Of a stretch of DNA of 64,000 bases, positions 27,108 through 35,154 are shown piece by piece. The notes below the pieces were generated by a model that saw nothing but the letters and a program-made list of their open reading frames with translations, was not told the origin of the DNA and searched no databases. Numbering within the stretch: position 1 is the stretch's first letter; every line of letters begins with the position of its first letter. The stretch comes from Streptomyces sp. Act143 (GTDB lineage: Bacteria; Actinomycetota; Actinomycetes; Streptomycetales; Streptomycetaceae). A program made the translations under genes and the position numbers. The stretch covers positions 2,329,587 through 2,393,586 of the forward strand of contig NZ_QFRX01000001.1 of NCBI RefSeq assembly GCF_003143935.1, written 5' to 3'.

Positions 27108-27878
27108 ATGAGTCATCCTCTCTTCGACGTCACCGGCAAGGTGGCCCTGGTCACCGGCTCCAGCCGCGGGATCGGCCGGGCGCTGGCCACCGGGCTGCTG
27201 GAGGCGGGCTGCACGGTCGTCCTGAACGGCCGTGACGCCGACGCCCTGGAGACCGCCCGCGAGGAACTGGCCGGCGCCTTCGGCGACCGGGTCCGCGCCG
27301 AGGCCTTCGACGTCACCGACTCCGCCGCGGTCGCGGAAGCCGTCGCCCGCGTCGAGGACCGCGCCGGACCGATCGGCATCCTGGTGAACAACACCGGCGC
27401 CCAACGTCGCGCCCCACTCCTGGACTTCACCGACGAGGACTGGCACGGCCTGCTGGACACCAACCTCACCAGCGCCTTCCTCGTGGGCCGCGAGGTGGCC
27501 CGGCGCATGGTGCCGCGCGGCCACGGCAAGATCGTCAACATCTGCTCGCTGCAGAGCGAGGCCGTCCGCCCCGGCATCGCGCCCTACTCCGCCACCAAGG
27601 GCGGCCTGAAGATGCTCACCAAGGGCATGTGCGCCGACCTCGGCCCGCACGGCATCCAGGTCAACGGCATCGGCCCCGGCTACTTCGACACCGAACTGAC
27701 CTCCGCCCTGGTCGCCGACGAGGAGTTCAGCGCCTGGGTGCGCGGGCGGACCCCGGCGGGCCGCTGGGGCAGGGTCGAGGACCTGGTCGGCGCCCTGCTC
27801 TTCCTGTCCTCCCCCGCCTCCGACTTCGTCAACGGCCAACTGCTGTACGTCGACGGCGGCATGCTCTCCGTCCTGTAG
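27108..27878 (+). CDS. SDR oxidoreductase, gluconate 5-dehydrogenase-like
   Basis: The 256-residue classical SDR most resembles gluconate 5-dehydrogenase (IdnO/Gno), which reduces 5-keto-D-gluconate to D-gluconate with NADPH. Motifs are TGSSRGIGRAL, NNTGAQRR (the NNAG motif with Thr), the catalytic Ser in NICSLQSE, YSATKGGLKMLTKGM, and the C-terminal LSSPASDFVNGQLLYVDGGM. GGAAA precedes ATG 27108 at 8 nt, overlapping the right operator arm, so repressor bound there would also mask initiation. The next gene begins 16 bp downstream, and together they form an operon. Confidence 0.88.
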   Translation: MSHPLFDVTGKVALVTGSSRGIGRALATGLLEAGCTVVLNGRDADALETAREELAGAFGDRVRAEAFDVTDSAAVAEAVARVEDRAGPIGILVNNTGAQRRAPLLDFTDEDWHGLLDTNLTSAFLVGREVARRMVPRGHGKIVNICSLQSEAVRPGIAPYSATKGGLKMLTKGMCADLGPHGIQVNGIGPGYFDTELTSALVADEEFSAWVRGRTPAGRWGRVEDLVGALLFLSSPASDFVNGQLLYVDGGMLSVL

Positions 27879-27894
27879 CCCTCAAGGAGCCTTC

Positions 27895-28923
27895 ATGCAC
27901 GCGTGTGTCGTCCACGGAGCCGGTGATCTCCGGGTCGAGGAGCGGCCGTACGACGGCCCCGGCGCCGGTGAGATCGCCGTCACCGTCGCCCTCGGCGGGA
28001 TCTGCGGCAGCGACCTGCACTACTACCACCGGGGCCGGGTGGGGGACTTCGCCCTGCGCGAGCCCATGGTGCTGGGCCACGAGGTGGTCGGCCACGTCGC
28101 CGCCCTCGGCCCCGGCGCCGACGGCCCGGCGCCCGGCACGGCCGTCGCGGTCCACCCCGCCACGCCCTGCGGCAGCTGTTCCGAGTGCACCGGCGGGCGC
28201 CGCAACATCTGCGCCCGAACCCGCTATCTGGGCAGCGCCGCCCACACCCCGCACGTCCAGGGCGGGTTCGCCCGGACCATCACCGTGCCCGCCGAGCAGA
28301 TCCGGGCGCTGCCCCCGGGCCTCGCACTGCGGCGCGCGGTCCTCGCCGAGCCGCTGTCGGTGGCGCTGCACGCCGTCGGCCGGGCGGGCGAGGTGCGCGG
28401 CAGGCGGGTCCTCGTGACCGGCGCCGGGCCGATCGGCTGCCTGGTCGTCGCCGCGCTGCGGCGACGGGGTGCCGCCGAGGTCGTCGTCAGCGACCTCTTC
28501 GACGAGCCGCTGCGGATCGCGACCGCCGTCGGCGCCACGGCGACCGCGCGGGCGGACCGCCCCGAAGACCCCGCCTGGACGCGCGAGTTCGACCTCGCGA
28601 TCGAGGCGTCGGGCGCCCCGGCGGGCCTGCGCACCTGTGTGGAACGGGTCCGCCGCGGCGGCACCGTCGTCCTCCTCGGCCTGCTCCCGCCGGGCGAGAT
28701 CGGGCTGTTGGGCAATGCCGTGGTCACCCGTGAGCTCGAACTGCGCGGCGCCTTCCGCTTCGACACCGAGTTCGACGAGGCGCTCGCGCTGCTCGCGGAG
28801 GGCCTGCCCGTGGACCCGGTCGTGACGCACACCTTCCCGCTGGAGCAGTCCGTCGCCGCGTTCACCGCGGCCCAGGACCGCACGGTGGCCTCCAAGGTGC
28901 TGCTGGACCTGTCGGGCGCCTGA
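27895..28923 (+). CDS. Zinc alcohol dehydrogenase, L-idonate 5-dehydrogenase-like
   Basis: This 342-residue medium-chain dehydrogenase oxidises L-idonate, or a related polyol acid, to 5-ketogluconate, the substrate of the preceding SDR. Catalytic zinc ligands are in GGICGSDLHYY and VLGHEVVGHV. The structural zinc loop is CGSCSECTGGRRNIC with four cysteines. The Rossmann motif VTGAGPIGCLVVAAL and the tail FPLEQSVAAF are typical of the family. AAGGAG lies 5 nt before ATG 27895. Together the two enzymes would convert L-idonate to D-gluconate. No gluconate kinase or permease is present nearby. Confidence 0.88.
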   Translation: MHACVVHGAGDLRVEERPYDGPGAGEIAVTVALGGICGSDLHYYHRGRVGDFALREPMVLGHEVVGHVAALGPGADGPAPGTAVAVHPATPCGSCSECTGGRRNICARTRYLGSAAHTPHVQGGFARTITVPAEQIRALPPGLALRRAVLAEPLSVALHAVGRAGEVRGRRVLVTGAGPIGCLVVAALRRRGAAEVVVSDLFDEPLRIATAVGATATARADRPEDPAWTREFDLAIEASGAPAGLRTCVERVRRGGTVVLLGLLPPGEIGLLGNAVVTRELELRGAFRFDTEFDEALALLAEGLPVDPVVTHTFPLEQSVAAFTAAQDRTVASKVLLDLSGA

Positions 28924-28976
28924 CCGTCCGAACATCTGCTCACCGCCAGGCAGTTGTGGCGGGTACGTTCGATCAC

Positions 28977-30092
28977 ATGCGCATACGGACGATGGTCATC
29001 GGCGGCGGAATCGGCGGTACGGCAACGGCGTTGGCCCTGCACAAGGCGGGCGCCGACGTCGTGGTGTGCGAGGCGCATCCCGACTCGGCCGAGGATCTGG
29101 GCGCGTTCCTCACGCTGGCGAGCAACGGCATGCGGGCCCTCGCCCAGATCGACGCCGGTGCCGCCGTCCGCGCGGTCGGGTTCCCGCTGCGGGAGATGCG
29201 GGTGCTCGGCGCGAGGGGCGAGGAGCTGGGGCGGGGGCCGTTGGGCGAGGCCGACGATCCGCGGCTGCGGTTCCGGTGCCTGCGCCGCGGCGACCTCAAC
29301 GCGGCGCTCCAGGCGGAGGCGGTGCGCCGGGGCATCGACATCCGGCACGGGGTGCGGCTCACCGCCGTCGAGGAGGGCCCGGGCGGCGTCACCGCCCGCT
29401 TCTCGGACGGCGGCGGCATCACGGCCGACCTGCTCGTCGGCGCCGACGGCCTGAACTCCACCGTCCGGCGCACGATCGCCCCGCAGGTCCGTCCGCGCTA
29501 CGCCGGGCAGCGTGTCTTCTACGGCTACACCCGCACCGCCCGCCCGTCCGGCGCCGCCGAGCAGATCACCATGGTGCGCGGCAGCAGGACCGCGTTCGGG
29601 TACGCGGTGTCACCCGACGGGGAGACGTACTGGTTCGCGCGGGTGGCGGACGTACCGCCGAAGTCGCCCGGCGGCTGGCGGGAGCCGCTGGTGGAGCTGC
29701 TGAGCGAGGACGCCGGGCCCGCCGCGGACATCGTCGCCGCCACCCGCGACGACGTCCTGGTCACCGACGCCGCCGAGATACCCGTCGGCACCCCGTGGCG
29801 CTCCGCGCGGACCGTGCTCGTCGGCGACGCGGCCCACGCGGCGTCCCCCGCGACCGGCCAGGGCGCCTCGATGGCGCTGGAGGACGCGGTCGTCCTCGCC
29901 AAGTCGCTGCGGGACGCGCCGGACACCGGCGCGGCGCTCGCCCGCTACGAGGCGCTGCGCCGCCCGCGCGTGGAGCACAACGTCACCGTCAGCGGGGCCA
30001 TCTCCCGCGGCGACCGCCCCACCGGCGCGCCCCGCCCCGGTGAGGACGACCTCGTCCAAGTGCTGGACTGGGAGAGCAGGTTGGCCGCCTGA
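28977..30092 (+). CDS. FAD-dependent monooxygenase (PHBH-type)
   Basis: The 371-residue class A flavoprotein hydroxylase shows the N-terminal FAD fingerprint IGGGIGGTATALALHKAGA, the central DG motif LLVGADGLNSTVRR, and VGDAAHAASPATGQGASMAL for the ribityl chain. It contains GRADD-free, salicylate-hydroxylase-like linking segments and ends without extra domains. The substrate, probably an aromatic or polyketide-like compound, is unknown. The ATG at 28977 lacks a Shine-Dalgarno sequence, and TACGTT (28964-28969) lies close upstream, so translation may be leaderless. Its stop is 9 bp from the convergent hydrolase gene. Confidence 0.87.
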   Translation: MRIRTMVIGGGIGGTATALALHKAGADVVVCEAHPDSAEDLGAFLTLASNGMRALAQIDAGAAVRAVGFPLREMRVLGARGEELGRGPLGEADDPRLRFRCLRRGDLNAALQAEAVRRGIDIRHGVRLTAVEEGPGGVTARFSDGGGITADLLVGADGLNSTVRRTIAPQVRPRYAGQRVFYGYTRTARPSGAAEQITMVRGSRTAFGYAVSPDGETYWFARVADVPPKSPGGWREPLVELLSEDAGPAADIVAATRDDVLVTDAAEIPVGTPWRSARTVLVGDAAHAASPATGQGASMALEDAVVLAKSLRDAPDTGAALARYEALRRPRVEHNVTVSGAISRGDRPTGAPRPGEDDLVQVLDWESRLAA

Positions 30093-30101
30093 GCGGGCCG
30101 G

Positions 30102-30794
30102 TCAGATCCAGCCGTCCAGTGACTTCATGAACCCCGCGAAGTCGTCGCGGTGGATGGTGTGCCCCGCCCCGGTGACCGAGCGCACCTCGAACCCGCTCGC
30201 CCGCAGCCGCTCCACCTCGGCGGCGTACTCCAGGAGGCTGGACTCGGCGAGCTGCACCAGGGAGGGAACGGACGGGCGGTCGGGGACGAAGGCGAGCGGC
30301 CGGCCGTCGAGGAAGTACGAGGTGTCCGCGTCCCAGTCGGCCAGTGTGGCCACCTCGACGTCGACGTCCTGGTCCTCCCAGAGCGGGTTGGACTGCGCTA
30401 TGTGCTCGCGGGTGATGTTCTTGGCGGACGCGAACGCCTCGGGGTCCAGGGGCGATTCGTCGTCGCCGGACGACCAGGCCGGCTCCGAGTAGACCGCCCG
30501 CAGCGGGCGCAGCCGTTCCACGGCCAGGGACAGGGCGAGTCCGCCGAGGGAGTGCCCGACGGCCACGTCGGCGCCGGCCGGCAGGGTGTCGACGAGGTCG
30601 TCGGCGAAGTGCCGCGGGGTGTACTCGCCGCGCGGGGACCGGCCGTGGCCGCGCAGGTCGACCGCGATCACCCGGTAGCCGCGCTCCGCGAGGGCCGGTC
30701 CGACGCGGCGCCAGGTGCGGGAGTCGGACATGATGCCGTGGACGAGCAGGGCCGTCCGGTCACCGGTACCCCATTCACGGGTGTGGAGTTGCAC
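30102..30794 (-). CDS. Alpha/beta-hydrolase
   Basis: The 230-residue alpha/beta-hydrolase has the oxyanion segment LLVHGIMSDSRTWRRVG, RVIAVDLRGHGRS, the nucleophile elbow VGHSLGGLAL (Ser), a cap region, and the catalytic His in GAGHTIHRDDFAGF. It is of minimal length, similar to esterase or epoxide-hydrolase-like proteins; the substrate is unknown. The GTG at 30794 follows AAAGGA with 5-nt spacing. It is convergent with the FAD monooxygenase gene. Confidence 0.88.
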   Translation of the reverse strand: MQLHTREWGTGDRTALLVHGIMSDSRTWRRVGPALAERGYRVIAVDLRGHGRSPRGEYTPRHFADDLVDTLPAGADVAVGHSLGGLALSLAVERLRPLRAVYSEPAWSSGDDESPLDPEAFASAKNITREHIAQSNPLWEDQDVDVEVATLADWDADTSYFLDGRPLAFVPDRPSVPSLVQLAESSLLEYAAEVERLRASGFEVRSVTGAGHTIHRDDFAGFMKSLDGWI

Positions 30795-30912
30795 GGAATT
30801 CCTTTCGCTCCGGTGGGTGTGCTGCAGTCAGTGTGCGGGGTGCCTCCCGGACGGGGACATGGCGGGCGCCGCAGTGGGTGACGGGCTTCCGGGCCGGCGG
30901 TCCGCGGCACGT

Positions 30913-31332
30913 TCAGCGGCGGGCGCGGCGCAGCTCCGGGCGGGGCGGGCGGATGAACTGGAGGGTGAGGGTGGCCGGGGGTTCGGCCAGGCCGGGGCCG
31001 CCGGCCGCCACCCACTCCAGCACGTCGTCCGTGCAGGCGTCGTCGCCGGACCAGCCCACCCAGGTCGCCCGGCCGCCGCGCCGCCGGCCCTCGCCGGAGG
31101 GCTGCACGACCAGCACGTTCGCCTGGTCGCAGGGGCCGAGACAGTCGGTCGTACGGACCGCGAGACGCCCCGCGGACTCCGCGGCGGCGGCCCGCAGCCG
31201 GTCCAGCTGCCACTGGTGGTCGACGCCGGGGTGCTTGCGCGCGTCGCCGCAGCAGCAGCCCCGGCACAGCACGAGGGTGCACGGCCGGGCTCCGGCGGCC
31301 CCGAACACGACCCGGCTTCTCGGCACGCTCAC
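30913..31332 (-). CDS. Thioredoxin-like (2Fe-2S) ferredoxin domain protein
   Basis: The 139-residue product has the CTLVLCRGCCCGDARKH segment and a second cysteine pair in RTTDCLGPCDQANVLVVQPS, which together would ligate a [2Fe-2S] cluster in a thioredoxin-like fold. An aromatic/acidic stretch (TWVGWSGDDACTDDVLEWV) and a basic Pro-rich tail (RPPRPELRRARR) complete it. Homologues often accompany cobalamin/CobW genes in streptomycetes, but none is here. The GTG at 31332 is supported by GGGAGG 7 nt upstream. A palindrome CGTAC-TT-GTACG (31374-31385) lies about 42 bp upstream. It could control this gene. Confidence 0.85.
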   Translation of the reverse strand: MSVPRSRVVFGAAGARPCTLVLCRGCCCGDARKHPGVDHQWQLDRLRAAAAESAGRLAVRTTDCLGPCDQANVLVVQPSGEGRRRGGRATWVGWSGDDACTDDVLEWVAAGGPGLAEPPATLTLQFIRPPRPELRRARR

Positions 31333-31414
31333 GCCGTTCCCTCCCCGCGACACCATCGACTTCCAAGATCGTACGTACTTGTACGGCACACCCGGAGCTC
31401 GGTCGGCCAAACCG

Positions 31415-31469
31415 TTGACGGGAACATGCCCCATCCCTATCTTCTGACCGGCATCACGAACTGTGTTCG
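31415..31469 (+). promoter_or_regulatory. Strong promoter plus operator of the arabinofuranosidase gene
   Basis: TTGACG (31415-31420) and TATCTT (31438-31443), with an ideal 17-bp spacer, form a housekeeping-type promoter starting near 31450. A 13-bp palindrome CGAAC-TGT-GTTCG (31457-31469) sits at about +7 to +19, where a bound repressor would block transcription. Control by a sugar-responsive GntR/LacI-type repressor is inferred. Confidence 0.6.
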
Positions 31470-31578
31470 ACATTACGGACAGGGGTGGTCTCGTATGCCT
31501 CGGACATGCCTCGGGAAGCACCGCCCCGTGATGCCCGCACTCCGACCTCCGCGCCCCGATCCCCTCTGGAGAACTCCC

Positions 31579-33021
31579 TTGAGACGCACCGCCGTTCGGC
31601 TGCTGCTGGCTCTGCTGGTGGCACTCACCGCAAGCCTGGGCACCGCCCCCGCCCAGGCCGCCGTGCCCGACTCCCCCGCGGTCACGTACACCAACCCGAT
31701 CGCCGAGAAGCGGGCCGACCCGCACATCTTCAAACACACCGACGGCTACTACTACTTCACCGCCACCGTCCCCGAGTACGACCGCATCGTGCTGCGCCGG
31801 GCGACCACCGTCCAGGGGCTGTCCACGGCCTCCGAGGTCACCATCTGGACCAAGCACAGCAGCGGCGTGATGGGCGCGCACATCTGGGCGCCGGAGATCC
31901 ACTACATCGACGGCAAGTGGTACGTCTACTTCGCCGCGGGCTCGACCAGTGACGTGTGGGCGATCCGCATGTACGTCCTCGAAGGCACCGGCGCCAACCC
32001 GCTGACGGCGGCCTGGACCGAGAAGGGCCAGATCACCACCACGTGGGAGAGCTTCTCGCTGGACGCGACGACGTTCACGGTGAACGGGGTGCGGTATCTG
32101 GCGTGGGCGCAGCGCAACCCTGCGGAGAACAACAACACCAGCCTCTTCATCGCGAGGATGGCCAACCCCTGGACGATTCAGGGGACTCCGGCCGAGCTGT
32201 CGCAGCCGACACTGTCCTGGGAGACGGTCGGCTACAAGGTCAACGAGGGCCCGGCCGTGATCCAGCACGGCGGCAAGGTCTTCATGACCTACTCGGCCTC
32301 GGCGACCGACGCCAACTACTGCCTGGGGATGCTGACCGCGTCGGCGACGGCCGACCTCACCAACCCGGCCTCCTGGACGAAGAGTTCGACGCCGGTGTTC
32401 CAGAGCAACGCCTCGACCTCGCAGTACGGTCCGGGCCACAACTCCTTCACCACGTCCGAGGACGGCAAGTCGGACATCCTCGTCTACCACGACCGCAGCT
32501 ACAAGGACATCAGCGGCGACCCGCTGAACGACCCCAACCGCCGCACCCGCGTGCAGAAGGTGTACTGGAAGGCGGACGGCACCCCGGACTTCGGCATCCC
32601 GGTCGCCGACGGCGTCACCCCGCAGCGCCTCTCCTCCTACAACTACGCGGACCGTTTCATCCGGCACTGGGAGTACCGGGCGAAGATCGAGGCGAACGTC
32701 TCGCCGCTCGCCGACTCGCAGTTCCGGGTGGTCACCGGCCTCGCGGGCACCGGCACGGTCTCCCTGGAGTCGGCCAACTTCCCCGGCTACTACCTGCGGC
32801 ACAAGAACTTCGAGGTGTGGGTGGAGAAGAACGACGGCACGACGGCCTTCGCCGCCGACGCGAGCTTCTACCGGCGGTCCGGGCTGGCCGACTCGGCGGG
32901 CGTCTCGTACGAGTCCTACAACTACGCGGGGCGCTACATACGGCACTACGACTACCTGCTGTACGTACAGACGCCCGGCACGGCGACGGACCGGGGGGAC
33001 GCCACGTTCTACGCCCAGTGA
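31579..33021 (+). CDS. Secreted GH43 arabinofuranosidase with C-terminal CBM42 (AbfB)
   Basis: The 480-residue secreted exo-alpha-L-arabinofuranosidase resembles streptomycete Araf43A and acts on arabinan side chains. The TTG at 31579 has GGAG 7 nt upstream and starts a clean signal peptide (LRRTAVRLLLALLVALTASL, ending APAQA). An in-frame ATG at 31531 would add 16 residues. The five-bladed GH43 propeller starts TNPIAEKRADPHIFKHTDGY, whose D is the catalytic base. It continues with WAPEIHYIDGKWYVYFAA and VNEGPAVIQHGG, the probable catalytic Glu. The C-terminal ~130 residues form an AbfB/CBM42 domain with repeated SYNYADRFIRHW and SYNYAGRYIRHYDY blocks that bind arabinose. Expression is from the promoter at 31415. 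Confidence 0.9.
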   Translation: MRRTAVRLLLALLVALTASLGTAPAQAAVPDSPAVTYTNPIAEKRADPHIFKHTDGYYYFTATVPEYDRIVLRRATTVQGLSTASEVTIWTKHSSGVMGAHIWAPEIHYIDGKWYVYFAAGSTSDVWAIRMYVLEGTGANPLTAAWTEKGQITTTWESFSLDATTFTVNGVRYLAWAQRNPAENNNTSLFIARMANPWTIQGTPAELSQPTLSWETVGYKVNEGPAVIQHGGKVFMTYSASATDANYCLGMLTASATADLTNPASWTKSSTPVFQSNASTSQYGPGHNSFTTSEDGKSDILVYHDRSYKDISGDPLNDPNRRTRVQKVYWKADGTPDFGIPVADGVTPQRLSSYNYADRFIRHWEYRAKIEANVSPLADSQFRVVTGLAGTGTVSLESANFPGYYLRHKNFEVWVEKNDGTTAFAADASFYRRSGLADSAGVSYESYNYAGRYIRHYDYLLYVQTPGTATDRGDATFYAQ

Positions 33022-33064
33022 GCAGCCCGGAGGCAGCAGGACAGGCGTGAGGGCATGGCCAGTG

Positions 33065-33100
33065 GACTATAAACCGCGAGTATAATCGCTGTGTATAGTC
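33065..33100 (+). promoter_or_regulatory. AT-rich palindromic promoter region with perfect TATAAT
   Basis: A 36-bp AT-rich island contains TATAAT (33081-33086), an exact consensus -10 that is unusual in this genome. It is framed by perfect 7-bp inverted repeats GACTATA (33065-33071) and TATAGTC (33094-33100). No -35 match lies at the right distance, which suggests an activator-dependent or extended element. Transcription would start 12-13 nt before the ATG of the deacetylase gene. Confidence 0.55.
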
Positions 33101-33105
33101 CCGGC

Positions 33106-33894
33106 ATGCCATCTCTGACCAACCAGATGCACAAAACGGGGGCCGGGTTCCGAGCGGCGCTGATGTCGGCGGCGGCAGCGTGTCTCGCGCTGTCGCTGAC
33201 CGGCTGCGCGAAGGTCGACACGACCGCGCCCAGCGCCGCCCGGGCCCAGGCCGCGTCGGCCACCGCCCAGGCCCGCTTCGGGACCGTCGACTGCCGCCAC
33301 GCCAAGTGCATCGCCCTCACCTTCGACGCCGGGCCCAGCGAGCACTCCGCGCGGCTCCTCGACATCCTCAAGGAGAAGCAGGTCCCGGCGACCTTCTTCC
33401 TCCTCGGCAAGCGGCACATCGAGAAGTACCCGGAGCTCGTCAAGCGCATGGCGGACGAGGGCCACGAAGTGGCCAGCCACACCTGGGACCACAAGATCCT
33501 GACCCAGCTGAAGCCGGACGAGATACGCGAGGAGCTGGAGCGCCCGAACAGGGAGATAGAGCGCCTCACCGGCAAGCGCCCGACGCTCATGCGTCCGCCG
33601 CAGGGCCGCACGGACACCGACGTCCACGACATCTGCGAGGAGCTGGGGATGTCGGAGGTGCTGTGGACGGTGACCGCCAAGGACTACAAGACGAACGACT
33701 CGGCCCTCATCCAGAAGCGCGTCCTCGCGCAGGCGTCCCGCGACGGGATCATCCTGCTGCACGACCTCTACGACGGGACGGTGCCGGCCGTGCCCGGAAT
33801 CATCGACGCGCTCAAGGCCCGCGGGTACGTGTTCGTGACGGTGCCGCAGTTGCTGGCTCCGGGGAAGGCGGAGCCGGGGAAGGTGTACCGCTGA
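33106..33894 (+). CDS. Lipoprotein polysaccharide deacetylase (NodB/CE4)
   Basis: The 262-residue exported lipoprotein has the signal peptide core AALMSAAAACLALSLTGC with lipobox L-T-G-C34. A NodB homology domain follows: TFDAGPSEHSARLLDIL, ATFFLLGKRHIEKYPELV, the zinc ligands H125 and H129 in SHTWDH, RPPQGRTDTDV, and ILLHDLYDGTVPAVP near the C terminus. It probably removes N-acetyl groups from peptidoglycan or chitin. The second Asp of the usual TFDDGP motif is Ala (A75), so metal binding relies on the two His. Several streptomycete CE4 proteins share this. The start ATG lacks a ribosome site. It ends at a terminator hairpin. Confidence 0.88.
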   Translation: MPSLTNQMHKTGAGFRAALMSAAAACLALSLTGCAKVDTTAPSAARAQAASATAQARFGTVDCRHAKCIALTFDAGPSEHSARLLDILKEKQVPATFFLLGKRHIEKYPELVKRMADEGHEVASHTWDHKILTQLKPDEIREELERPNREIERLTGKRPTLMRPPQGRTDTDVHDICEELGMSEVLWTVTAKDYKTNDSALIQKRVLAQASRDGIILLHDLYDGTVPAVPGIIDALKARGYVFVTVPQLLAPGKAEPGKVYR

Positions 33895-33900
33895 GGCGTG

Positions 33901-33928
33901 CGGCGGCCGACCGGCCGATCGGCCGCCG
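33901..33928. terminator. Bidirectional hairpin between convergent genes
   Basis: CGGCGGCCGA (33901-33910) pairs perfectly with TCGGCCGCCG (33919-33928) around an 8-nt loop. It lies between the stop of the deacetylase gene (33894) and the stop of the convergent DUF2278 gene (33959). There is no T-run, as is usual in Streptomyces. Confidence 0.6.
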
Positions 33929-33958
33929 TTCGGGTGCGGGGCGCTGGTGCGAGAGGGG

Positions 33959-34969
33959 TCAGAAGACCACGGTCCATCCCTCCCGCGCGGCCTGCTCCCC
34001 GGTGTACGAAACCCCGTGCGCCTTCAGCCCCTTGGCGTCGAAGAGGGTGATCTCGCCGCCGTGGTTGCCGAGTTGGGCGCCACCGGCGAGCGGGACGAGC
34101 CGACAGGCCCCGGCGGCGAGCGTTCCGGCGGGCACCGGGGACTTCTGCCCGAGGCGGTCCCCGATGCGCCACCCGGTGAGGTCGACGGGGTCCGGTGAGG
34201 CGTTGAGCAGCGTGACGGTCTCGGCCTCGGGGGCCGGTCCGGGCGGGTTGACGAGCGCGGCGACGATCCGCACCGGGAGGGCGCCCGGCTCGGGGCGGCT
34301 CCCGTCGACGTCCTCCAGGGCGTGCCCGGTGACGTCGTCGGTGTGCCAGGACTGGCTCTGGAAGGCGAGGAAGATCCCGACCCAGCGGTCCTGGCCCGGG
34401 AAGCGGATGAGGATGCCCCCGTCCTGCCACACTCCGTCGTCACCGCGAAAGCGGCGGCCGTTGCCCTGGTTCATGTGGATGTCGTGGATGCCGTTGCCGG
34501 GGAGGAAGCCGAACACCTTGTCCCTGACGCCTGGTTCGGGCCCGAAGCGCTCGCCGAAGAGGTACAGCCGGGCGTCGGGATCGGCGACGGCCCGGCGTAC
34601 GTAGTGGTCGAGGATGTCGGCGAGGTCGTTGCCGTCGCCCGGGAGGTCCGGGGGCAGGGTGCGCAGCTTCGCCGGGTCGAAGAGGTTGCCCCGCACGAAG
34701 TCGAGGTTGGGCCCGCCGGGGCCGGGCGGCAGGGTGTTCCACCCGCCGGCCAGTCCCGCCAGCCGGGCGGTGACCGGGTGCCGGAAGTCCTCATCGACGA
34801 GGTAGAGCAGCTCGGAAGGGCGCTCCTGGGACAGCACGTTGACAGCGGCGCGGTAGTGGACGCCCTGGTCGTCGGTCAGATGGATCTGGTAGTGCGGGGT
34901 GTCGACGGCGCCCTCGCGCCGGGTGTCGACCGCCCGGGTGATCAGTACGCCGTAGGCCTTCAGTGGCAT
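33959..34969 (-). CDS. DUF2278 protein with C-terminal lamin-tail-like domain
   Basis: The 336-residue protein has unknown function. The N-terminal two thirds match DUF2278: start MPLKAYGVLITRAVDTR, then HYQIHLTDDQGVHYRAAVNV, GNGIHDIHMNQGN, and WQDGGILIRFPGQDRWVGIF. The C-terminal ~110 residues look like a lamin-tail (LTD) beta-sandwich (VTLLNASPDPVDLTGWRIGD; GACRLVPLAGGAQLGNHGGE; ITLFDAKGLKAHGVSYTGEQA). DUF2278 has been likened to nuclease or hydrolase folds, but I see no decisive catalytic motif. There is no signal peptide. GGGGGAG 9 nt before ATG 34969 supports the start. It is monocistronic. Confidence 0.82.
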   Translation of the reverse strand: MPLKAYGVLITRAVDTRREGAVDTPHYQIHLTDDQGVHYRAAVNVLSQERPSELLYLVDEDFRHPVTARLAGLAGGWNTLPPGPGGPNLDFVRGNLFDPAKLRTLPPDLPGDGNDLADILDHYVRRAVADPDARLYLFGERFGPEPGVRDKVFGFLPGNGIHDIHMNQGNGRRFRGDDGVWQDGGILIRFPGQDRWVGIFLAFQSQSWHTDDVTGHALEDVDGSRPEPGALPVRIVAALVNPPGPAPEAETVTLLNASPDPVDLTGWRIGDRLGQKSPVPAGTLAAGACRLVPLAGGAQLGNHGGEITLFDAKGLKAHGVSYTGEQAAREGWTVVF

Positions 34970-35154
34970 GACGATCAACTCCCCCCGTTGATGGGCGGAA
35001 TGCCCATCCGTGGGGGAAATCGTAGGGCGCGCGTGCGGTACCGGGTGGCGCGATCCGACCGGCGTACGCCGGTCGGCCGACGGGCGGGTGGACCAACTCT
35101 GTGAGCCGACCGTGAATACGCCGCTGAACAGCCTGGATTACCTAAGATCGTCGC

